Source: CAZVJA01 sp964626885 (GTDB lineage: Bacteria; Planctomycetota; Planctomycetia; Planctomycetales; Planctomycetaceae). Taken from it: a stretch of DNA of 8,153 nt. Shown piece after piece: positions 1 through 5,354 of the stretch (positions are counted from its first letter, which is position 1; each line of letters opens with the position of its first letter). Where the stretch lies: contig CAZVJA010000228.1 in assembly GCA_964626885.1 (NCBI GenBank), positions 1-8,153 of the forward strand, in the 5' to 3' direction. The translations under genes and the position numbers were made by a program. Below the pieces are notes generated by a model. It made no database searches. It was not told where the DNA came from and saw only the letters and a program-made list of their open reading frames with translations.

Positions 1-59
1 CTACTGCGGGATTAGGCTACACGCTGCAGATTATAACGCAGGAAGAACACTGCCGGATC

Positions 60-99
60 AAAAATCGTCGGAAGTCATTTCCAGGAAAGGAAATATTCC
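60..99 (-). terminator. Weak terminator-like hairpin after the propeller-PHP gene
   Basis: About 120 bp beyond the stop codon, minus-strand ATTTCC/GGAAAT (94-89 with 82-77) and an outer GGAA/TTCC pair (99-96 with 73-70) form a 10-bp AT-rich interrupted stem. A TTTTT run follows 5 nt later (64-60). The order is right for a Rho-independent terminator on the minus strand, but the stem is weak and the distance long. Confidence 0.25.
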
Positions 100-220
100 T
101 CGGAACGGATGGGCGGTTTGTTCACTGGTCCAGTACCGGACCGGATCCCAACGCACATGAACCTGCGTACGCAATAGATCATACGTGACGTCATGGTCCG
201 TGATCGCTCGCATCGCGGTC

Positions 221-2962
221 TTACTTCCCATACCTCACCCACACCGGGCTGCTCCAGGCAACTTCGCCGTTGGCTTGCTCCAGCCGCGCGTAGTAGTGCG
301 TCTGGCCGCCCACCACTTCGTTCTCTTTGTACTCGAGCGTGAATTCGGCATTGTTGGGATGTTCGGTGAGGACGTATCTGCCGTTGCGAATGAAGTCAAC
401 TTTCGTGACCTTCTCGGTGCCGATCACATGCAATCGGAGGTGAATCGACCCCGTCATCGGGAATTCCTCCCCCATGAAATGCTCGCCGGCGCGGAAGTCG
501 ATGATGATGTTGTCGGTCGCCCCGTAAGTTCGCCGCTTGCGGATGGAATCGAGAATCGACACGCGGTCAATTTCGGGCGTGTAAACGAGTGCGTAGCTGA
601 TGTGAGTCGAACCGTGGTCGCTCGACGTGATCGTCCCTAGCCTGTAGCCCTTTTCCAATGCCTTCCAGACAAGCCCCGCTTCTTGAAAACCTCCCGGGGC
701 ATCATCCGGTTTTTCATTGCGCGGATGCACGCGCGGCCCGTCGAGAGTTTCGTAGCTGTTGCGGGCTCCCTGGTACATCTCGACAACCGGCTCGATCTCC
801 GGATCGTTGTCTCGCCAGTCCGTTCCCATGGTGCTCGTGCCGGAGGTATGCGAAATGGCGATCCCTTTCGTCCGGTGCAGAAACTCATACAGCAGCTTGG
901 TGTCGTTCGAGACGACTTCGCCCGTGCCGGTGCCGGGGAACACGCCGGTCTGGTCCAGCTTCAATTGAAACGGAAATACCGGCACGCCGCGCGACGCGTG
1001 AAACACGTTGCGATGACCGTTGGGAAACTTCACGCTCCGTTCGTAGCCGTACAGCGGCACGAACCGCGGCTGGAGATAGAACATGTCGGCCGATTTCTGC
1101 GTCAGCCACCACCAGTACGGGTAATGGCCGCCCCCCTGATGATCGGTGAGTGAGCCGAAGTCCATCGAGGCGACATCGATCATGTAGCGGTAGAAATCGA
1201 GATAAGATCCGTCGTTGCCGGGACCGACGTCCCAACTCAACTCGGTGTGGCGATGCAGGTCGCCGCGCACAATTCTCAAAGGGACGCCGTCAATTGTGAT
1301 GCGATGATTGCGGATGCGCTCGACTTGCTTGCTTTCGCCGCTGGTGTTCCACGCCGGCATGCCGGCCGGTGGAGCGGGAGCGGAGTAGGCCGACATATTC
1401 GGTTCGCCCGGATCGACTCCCGGCGCGGGGACGTTCGTGACGAGCGCGACGTCCTGAATCGGCCGGTGATAATTTCGCGGGTCGCGGGCATCGCCGGAGT
1501 AAGCCACGTGCAACGAGCCGTCGCCCGCGGGAACAATGCGGCTGAAGACGCTGATCCGCCCGGTGCTCGCCGGCAGCTCGACGGCCGGAGTCCAACCGGT
1601 GTTGGTCAGCGTGGTGACGTTTTCAATCCATCCTTTTTGCGGTCGAGGGCGATTGGGCTGCGCGGTGATCATCCGGCGAAACCGCAGCCAGACCCGACCG
1701 TTGGATCCGGCAGCCAACTCCGCCATGGCGGTCGGCTGCTGCTTGCGCTCTTCATCGGGAAGAGCCGTGCTGATTTCCGGCGCGGCCGACAACTTCTGAT
1801 TTCGATAGCAGGCCACTTTCACCTGACGCGTGCTGCCGAGCGTCGTTCCCTGGTTGCGATTCCCGCGTTTGAGCCAGTGCCCCTGATCTTTCCCCCAGTT
1901 CGCACCTCCTTGTTCCCAGGCGATCCAGACAGCTCCTTCGACTCCGCAGGCAACGCACGCATGCGCTTCGTAATAGGGGGAAGCGGCGATCGGAATGATC
2001 TGCCCCGCCTGTCCATCCTTCACGCTTGTCAGAAAGACGTCGTAATCGCCGTTGCGGTAGCTGTCGAAGACGATCCACGCGGTTCCCTCTTTATCGACCG
2101 CGACGTGCGGATACCAGTCACTACCGAGATCCGAAGTCACCTGCACCTGTTTTCCCCATTCCTGTCCGTCGAACTTCACATAACTGATGTTGCCGAAGTT
2201 CTTGGGATGCGATTGCCAGACGACGTGGATGTTTCGCTTATCGTCGGTGAAAACGTGCGGGTTGATATCGGGCTTCTTATCACTGGTGAGTCGTACCAGC
2301 TCTCCCCAGGTCTCCCCGGCAAGCGAACGTGCATAGAGATCCCAGTTCCCCGATTCCGTCTCGGTCTGGTCGGTCTGCTCGCACCAGATGACCCATAGCC
2401 GGTCCGAGGCATCGACAGCGATCTGCGGCATCCAGATATCGGCGTTCGCCTGCACCAACGGGACATGCGTGCGGGTCGACCATTCTCCTTCTTTCAGCCG
2501 GCGATGCAGACGGATCTGATCGTGCCCGTCGTAGTACGCGGCATAGGCGGCATAGAGCGTGCCGCCCTTCGCTTCAGCGATCGATACGAAGTCGTCGTAC
2601 GAATCGCCGGTCGAGAGGACTTTCGCCCCGCCGTCGCGAGCGGTGACGACCAACTGCCCGAGATACTCCGCGTTGACCGGATCATCGGCGGCGCGGCGGG
2701 CCCGATTCGCGGCACGGCGCGCGGCTCGTGGCTGCTGTTCGTTCTGCGCGAGCAGGTTTTTTGCGAGCTGTTCATCGAGTGCGGCCGCTTCGCCGTCAAC
2801 CGGAGTGCTCAGATCGCCGGAGTCCAGCCAGTTGTCGACCGTTCCCGGGCTGGCATCGGCACTGGCACCGGGAATTCCCGAACGAGATCCGGAGGCTCCA
2901 TAAATGAGCAGGCAACAGGAGGCAGCCAACACAATGGCGGCGGTGAGCAGCTTTCGCGGCAT
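221..2962 (-). CDS. Exported beta-propeller / PHP-like (DUF3604-like) metallohydrolase, 913 aa
   Basis: The start is set at the ATG at 2962 because GGGGAGAGG lies 5-8 nt upstream and a hydrophobic signal follows at once (residues about 5-23). The frame is open to a GTG at 3097, but that extension has no good Shine-Dalgarno and would bury the signal. Residues about 120-500 hold repeated units of roughly 50 residues (P-x-I-A-V-D...LWVIW...W), as in sialidase-like or TolB-like propellers; at least four blades are visible from about 176. From about 565 a PHP-like domain starts with GDLHRHTE (H570, H572), then TDH (607-608), YGYER (E641), GHRN (H650), SHTSG (H705) and SSDHG (D782, H783). These match the order of metal ligands in PHP phosphoesterases. 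The last roughly 85 residues look like a beta-sandwich. The likely role is a periplasmic or surface metal-dependent hydrolase with a binding propeller; the substrate is unknown. A lipobox (AASC) is possible but weak. Domain architecture is fairly sure, activity is inferred. Confidence 0.88.
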   Translation of the reverse strand: MPRKLLTAAIVLAASCCLLIYGASGSRSGIPGASADASPGTVDNWLDSGDLSTPVDGEAAALDEQLAKNLLAQNEQQPRAARRAANRARRAADDPVNAEYLGQLVVTARDGGAKVLSTGDSYDDFVSIAEAKGGTLYAAYAAYYDGHDQIRLHRRLKEGEWSTRTHVPLVQANADIWMPQIAVDASDRLWVIWCEQTDQTETESGNWDLYARSLAGETWGELVRLTSDKKPDINPHVFTDDKRNIHVVWQSHPKNFGNISYVKFDGQEWGKQVQVTSDLGSDWYPHVAVDKEGTAWIVFDSYRNGDYDVFLTSVKDGQAGQIIPIAASPYYEAHACVACGVEGAVWIAWEQGGANWGKDQGHWLKRGNRNQGTTLGSTRQVKVACYRNQKLSAAPEISTALPDEERKQQPTAMAELAAGSNGRVWLRFRRMITAQPNRPRPQKGWIENVTTLTNTGWTPAVELPASTGRISVFSRIVPAGDGSLHVAYSGDARDPRNYHRPIQDVALVTNVPAPGVDPGEPNMSAYSAPAPPAGMPAWNTSGESKQVERIRNHRITIDGVPLRIVRGDLHRHTELSWDVGPGNDGSYLDFYRYMIDVASMDFGSLTDHQGGGHYPYWWWLTQKSADMFYLQPRFVPLYGYERSVKFPNGHRNVFHASRGVPVFPFQLKLDQTGVFPGTGTGEVVSNDTKLLYEFLHRTKGIAISHTSGTSTMGTDWRDNDPEIEPVVEMYQGARNSYETLDGPRVHPRNEKPDDAPGGFQEAGLVWKALEKGYRLGTITSSDHGSTHISYALVYTPEIDRVSILDSIRKRRTYGATDNIIIDFRAGEHFMGEEFPMTGSIHLRLHVIGTEKVTKVDFIRNGRYVLTEHPNNAEFTLEYKENEVVGGQTHYYARLEQANGEVAWSSPVWVRYGK

Positions 2963-2967
2963 GAGAG

Positions 2968-2976
2968 CCTCTCCCC
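2968..2976 (-). promoter_or_regulatory. Shine-Dalgarno for the propeller-PHP gene
   Basis: On the minus strand GGGGAGAGG stands just upstream of the ATG at 2962, at 5-8 nt depending on which GGAG core pairs with the 16S rRNA. It decides the start codon against the in-frame upstream GTG at 3097, which has only weak GAGCGAG upstream. Confidence 0.7.
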
Positions 2977-3154
2977 TTCCAAAGCAGCGATGATCGATGG
3001 TGGTATCGGGATGCGGAGCGCGGTCGTCGCAGGTTCGAATCGTCATTTCGCAACAGGCGAACTGTTTCGAAACGAGCCAATCCGCCAGCGCGTTCACGAT
3101 ACTCGCTCAAAACACGAGATGCCAGAGGCTGGACCGAGGTCACTCAGAAGGTAG

Positions 3155-3171
3155 GGCCGGTTCCACCGGCC
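3155..3171. repeat. Hairpin GGCCGGT-TCC-ACCGGCC, left repeat copy
   Basis: A 7-bp perfect GC-rich stem (3155-3161 with 3165-3171) has a 3-nt loop. It lies inside the left copy of the 23-bp inverted repeat, so each copy is itself a hairpin. Confidence 0.75.
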
Positions 3172-3183
3172 GCGAAGGTTGTT

Positions 3184-3203
3184 CGAGGTTGACGCAGACC
3201 TCG
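3184..3203. repeat. Small inverted repeat CGAGGT/ACCTCG
   Basis: A 6-bp perfect stem (3184-3189 with 3198-3203) encloses an 8-nt loop. It lies just inside the left inverted repeat and no function is evident. Confidence 0.45.
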
Positions 3204-3349
3204 GCTGCCGCGGACGGCGGAATGGGCCGCAAGCGTTTCGGTGAAACACGCAGCGCACCAGTTGCCCGTTGACGCATCGTCCGTTCCGTGTTGGAATCGA
3301 TGGCTGGCCCCTGTTAGACACGCGAGAATATTCCGTGGCCCTGCCATGA

Positions 3350-3367
3350 GGCCGGTTGCAACCGGCC
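3350..3367. repeat. 18-bp perfect palindrome GGCCGGTTGCAACCGGCC
   Basis: A perfect 9+9 palindrome without a loop. It shares the GGCCGGT...ACCGGCC arms with the hairpins at 3155-3171 and 3485-3501 and differs from them only in the centre, so it appears to be a third member of the same repeat family within about 350 bp. Confidence 0.8.
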
Positions 3368-3381
3368 GTCTGAACTCTCGG

Positions 3382-3438
3382 CACTGGCGGAGCCAGTGGC
3401 ACGAGTGTCGGGTGCCACTGCCGGCTTACCCAGCAGTG
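3382..3438. repeat. Cluster of three overlapping, mutually exclusive hairpins
   Basis: Stem A pairs CACTGGC (3382-3388) with GCCAGTG (3392-3398). Stem B pairs CAGTGGCAC (3394-3402) with GTGCCACTG (3412-3420), 9 bp and perfect. Stem C pairs CACTGCCGG (3416-3424) with CCAGCAGTG (3430-3438) with one mismatch. Neighbouring stems share bases, so B competes with A and C. The right part resembles a palindromic GTGCCACTG...CAGCAGTG repeat that I recall from planctomycete intergenic DNA; that recollection could not be checked here. Confidence 0.65.
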
Positions 3439-3484
3439 AAAAACGGAGGCAGTTCAAAGACACGGATGCGTGTTTGCCACCAGC

Positions 3485-3501
3485 GGCCGGTGGAACCGGC
3501 C
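3485..3501. repeat. Hairpin GGCCGGT-GGA-ACCGGCC, right repeat copy
   Basis: A 7-bp perfect stem (3485-3491 with 3495-3501) has a 3-nt loop. It is the inverted counterpart of the hairpin at 3155-3171 and forms the core of the right 23-bp inverted repeat. Confidence 0.75.
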
Positions 3502-3559
3502 CTACTTTTCGATGCGAAAACAGGCCATGCAGATTCTCGACCACGTATCAACTCGCAGC

Positions 3560-3572
3560 CGAGCAATGCTCG
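3560..3572. repeat. Odd palindrome CGAGCA-A-TGCTCG
   Basis: Six-base perfect arms around a single central base. A hairpin with a one-base loop is not favourable, so a protein-binding dyad or chance is more likely than an RNA structure. Confidence 0.4.
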
Positions 3573-3583
3573 ACCTACTCGTC

Positions 3584-3650
3584 CGTTCGAAGGTGCGCAT
3601 GGGTTTGCGCATCTTCGTCGCGCACCTTCGAAGACGCGCATCTTCGAACG
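3584..3650. repeat. Nested inverted and direct repeats built on TTCGAAGGTGCGC
   Basis: TTCGAAGGTGCGC (3586-3598) is perfectly inverted as GCGCACCTTCGAA (3620-3632), 13 bp with a 21-nt loop. The loop contains GCGCATCTTCG (3607-3617), which recurs directly at 3636-3646. The outer CGTTCGAAG (3584-3592) is inverted at 3642-3650. The block is thus two partly diverged inverted pairs laid over each other, allowing alternative pairings. It ends about 210 bp downstream of the DUF1501 stop and lacks a U-tract, so it is not an ordinary terminator. Confidence 0.65.
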
Positions 3651-3746
3651 CACGACGGAATTCACCACCAGACCACTGGTTACAATTTTCGACAACTTTG
3701 ACCGCGGGTGAAGAAAAGTGATTTTTCGGCGGAAGTGAAAACGTGA

Positions 3747-3758
3747 GCACCTTCGAAC
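3747..3758. repeat. Extra copy of the GTTCGAAGGTGC repeat (inverted)
   Basis: GCACCTTCGAAC at 3747-3758 is the exact reverse complement of 3585-3596 and matches 11 of 12 bases of the inverted arm at 3622-3633. It is a third copy of the same word, about 100 bp closer to the DUF1501 gene. Confidence 0.55.
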
Positions 3759-3825
3759 CTTTTCGCGAGCTTTGAGCGGAATTCTTCGCGGCAACCTCCA
3801 CGCAACTTCGTGGCAAGACGAGAGA

Positions 3826-3857
3826 GGAGAGCAAGCGAGAAGCCGTCCGCTTTCTCC
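3826..3857 (-). terminator. Hairpin directly after the DUF1501 stop codon
   Basis: On the minus strand GGAGAAAGCG (3857-3848) pairs with CGCTT and TCTCC (3837-3826) across a 10-nt loop. This gives 10 bp with a 2-nt GC bulge on one side. It begins 5 nt after the stop codon. No T-tract follows, so a 3'-end protecting stem or a factor-assisted end is as likely as an intrinsic terminator. Confidence 0.3.
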
Positions 3858-3862
3858 TCCCC

Positions 3863-5290
3863 TCACGCCAGCAGGTCGTGCGCCACTTGGGCGTTGGTCA
3901 CGACGACATCCGTCAGCGTGTCGTCCCGTCCTTCGTGCGGGTAGGTGAGTTGCTCGTGGTCGAGGCCGAGGGCGTGCAGGAGCGTCGCGTGCAGTTCGTG
4001 GACGTTGACGACCTTATCGACCGACTTGTAGCCGAACTCGTCGGTCGCGCCGTGCACGTAGCCCCGCTTGAAGCCGCCGCCGGCCAGCCACAGGGAGAAC
4101 GCGTGACGGTTATGATCGCGGCCGTCGGGGCCTTGCGAAACGGGGAGCCGACCGAACTCGCCGGTCCAGAGGACGATTGTCGAGTCGAGCAGTCCGCGCT
4201 GCTTGAGATCCGCCACGAGGGCGGCGCTCGGCTGGTCGGTCTTTGCGCAGAGCCCGCGGAGGCTGTCGGCGTTTTTGCTGTGCGTGTCCCACGGCTGACC
4301 GGAGAGAAACACCTGCACGAACCGCACCCCCTGCTCGATGAGCCGCCGCGCCATCAGGCAGCGTTTGCCGTACTCGGCGGTGGCGGGGTTGTTCAGGCCG
4401 TACATCTCCTGCGTCGCTTTCGATTCGCCGGCGATGTCGAGCGCGGCGGGGACGGCGGTCTGCATGCGGGCCGCCAGTTCGTAATTCTTGATACGGGCTT
4501 GCAGCTCGAAGTTTTCGGGATGCCGCCGGAGGTGCGACCGGTTCAGTTCATCGAGAAACGAAAGTTGCCTCTGCCGCGCGCCGGGAGAAACATCTTCTGG
4601 AGTGTCGAGGTTGAGCACCGGCGAGCCGGTCGAGCGGAACGGTGTTCCCTGATAGATCGCCGGCAGAAAACCGGCCGACCAGTTCTTGGTGCCGTCGACC
4701 GGCAACCCGCCGGGATCGGCCAGCACGACATAGGCGGGAAGTTCCTGCCGCATCGCCCCCAAACCGTAGACTACCCACGATCCCCACGCCGGCCGGCCGG
4801 CGAAAATGGCACCGCTGTGAATCAATCGCAGCGCCGCCTCGTGATCGACCGACTCGGTCGCCATCGAGCGGACAAGGGTGAGTTCGTCAGCCACGCGGGC
4901 GGTGTGCGGCAGCAGTTCGCAGAGATCCATGCCGCACTCCCCCGCCTTCTGAAAGCGGAACGGGGAGCCGAGCAGGTTCTGCACCTGCGTGTGAAAATGT
5001 GCCTCGACCTTGCCGGGGTACGGCTTGCCGTGCCAGCGGGAAAGTTCCGGCTTGGCGTCGAAGAGATCCATCTGGCTCGGGCCGCCGTGCTGGAACAGGC
5101 AGATGACCGACTTGGCGGTCGGCTCGTGGTGCGGCGGACGGAGCGCGAGCGGATCGGCGGAGGCGGGCGCGGTGATCGTCGCGGCGCGGGCTGTCGACTC
5201 CGACTTCAAGAGAGATGCGAGCGCCAGCGGACCGATCGCACCGGCGTAATGCCCGAGAAACGCCCGGCGGTTGAGGTGGAAGTCGAGCAT
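3863..5290 (-). CDS. DUF1501 family protein with Tat signal, 475 aa
   Basis: Full-length member of DUF1501, distantly related to the sulfatase/alkaline phosphatase superfamily and abundant in planctomycetes. The N-terminus has a twin-arginine signal (NRRAFLG, residues 7-13), then a short hydrophobic stretch and a likely cleavage near residue 36, so it should be exported folded through Tat. Family landmarks in order: QHGGPSQMDLFD (67-78), the LVRSM...DHEAA region (139-153), PAWGSWVVYGLG (167-178), QPWDTH (332-337), GEFGR (377-381), GRDHNRH (390-396) and the HELHATLLHALGL tail (431-443). The conserved Asp and His residues are candidate metal ligands by analogy with the superfamily. The length is normal and no frame damage is seen. 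It lies 64 bp downstream of the DUF1549/DUF1553 gene on the same strand, so the two are probably co-transcribed. The ribosome site is weak (GGGA about 7 nt before ATG). Family assignment is firm; the reaction is unknown. Confidence 0.95.
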   Translation of the reverse strand: MLDFHLNRRAFLGHYAGAIGPLALASLLKSESTARAATITAPASADPLALRPPHHEPTAKSVICLFQHGGPSQMDLFDAKPELSRWHGKPYPGKVEAHFHTQVQNLLGSPFRFQKAGECGMDLCELLPHTARVADELTLVRSMATESVDHEAALRLIHSGAIFAGRPAWGSWVVYGLGAMRQELPAYVVLADPGGLPVDGTKNWSAGFLPAIYQGTPFRSTGSPVLNLDTPEDVSPGARQRQLSFLDELNRSHLRRHPENFELQARIKNYELAARMQTAVPAALDIAGESKATQEMYGLNNPATAEYGKRCLMARRLIEQGVRFVQVFLSGQPWDTHSKNADSLRGLCAKTDQPSAALVADLKQRGLLDSTIVLWTGEFGRLPVSQGPDGRDHNRHAFSLWLAGGGFKRGYVHGATDEFGYKSVDKVVNVHELHATLLHALGLDHEQLTYPHEGRDDTLTDVVVTNAQVAHDLLA

Positions 5291-5320
5291 GTTCGTCCCG
5301 ATCTATCGAGGCAATTTTTC

Positions 5321-5348
5321 TGACTGCTGAAAGCTGATCGCTGACAGC
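5321..5348. repeat. Four tandem heptamers TGANNGC in the DUF1553-DUF1501 gap
   Basis: Four consecutive 7-bp units are TGACTGC, TGAAAGC, TGATCGC and TGACAGC. Five of seven positions are invariant and there are no gaps. On the coding (minus) strand the unit reads GCNNTCA. The array starts 6 nt after the stop codon of the DUF1553 gene and ends 30 nt before the DUF1501 start, so it would be transcribed in the intercistronic leader. It resembles the short tandemly repeated heptanucleotides known from intergenic regions of cyanobacteria and other bacteria. Weak pairing TGCTG/CAGCA is possible (5325-5329 with 5345-5349). No function can be read from the sequence. Confidence 0.75.
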
Positions 5349-5354
5349 AATGCT

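Larger units (their letters stand above)
3151..3505. repeat. Segment bracketed by a 23-bp perfect inverted repeat (MITE-like)
   Basis: The 23 bases at 3151-3173 are the exact reverse complement of 3483-3505. The outer ends read GTAGGGCC on the left and GGCCCTAC on the right. The enclosed 355 bp have no coding frame of substance, only further palindromes. This is the form of a small non-autonomous element or of two oppositely oriented copies of a dispersed intergenic repeat. No target-site duplication is evident: the left flank is CAGAAG and the right flank TTTTCG. Two independent dispersed repeats in opposite orientation are therefore as likely as one element. Confidence 0.45.
2963..3862. other. 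900-bp gene-free spacer packed with palindromes
   Basis: No reading frame in either strand here looks like a protein; the open frames are short (about 65-155 codons), overlap one another in several frames and have no family motif. The stretch contains the ribosome site and presumed promoter of the propeller-PHP gene, although no clear -35/-10 pair is visible. It also holds a GTTTCGAAAC palindrome at 3064-3073 and at least nine hairpin-forming repeats between 3151 and 3857 that are listed separately. It probably separates the DUF1501 operon from the propeller-PHP transcription unit. Confidence 0.7.

Noticed and set aside
127..142. GGTCC...GGACC inverted repeat as a terminator
   Set aside because: The stem is only 5 bp and no T-run follows on either strand.
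3..188. 61-codon plus-strand open frame entering from the left edge
   Set aside because: It reads without a stop but has about 50 percent G+C at third positions, no motif and no clear family, so chance is as likely as the 3' end of a gene.
1247..2398. 383-codon plus-strand open frame opposite the propeller region
   Set aside because: It is antisense to the repeat-bearing propeller codons with no motif or credible ribosome site.
3026..3041. GTCGCAGGTTCGAATC, which looks like a tRNA T-arm
   Set aside because: The expected T-stem does not pair (GCAGG against CGTCA gives only two pairs), and no anticodon or acceptor arm is found around it. It could be a short remnant or chance.
2963..3097. Upstream in-frame extension of the propeller-PHP gene (GTG at 3097)
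   Set aside because: It adds 45 residues without a signal sequence, has a weak ribosome site, and the ATG at 2962 has both a good Shine-Dalgarno and a signal peptide directly after it.
3667..3680. ACCAG-ACCA-CTGGT hairpin followed by TACAATTTT on the plus strand
   Set aside because: The stem is 5 bp, the orientation does not fit any gene present, and the T-run is short.
3241..3866. Several 75-156 codon open frames on both strands in the repeat-rich spacer
   Set aside because: They overlap each other in several frames, run through palindromes and show no protein-like motifs or ribosome sites.
3878..5323. 481-codon plus-strand open frame opposite the DUF1501 gene
   Set aside because: It mirrors the whole DUF1501 gene, has no recognisable domain, and its composition is that of an antisense shadow.
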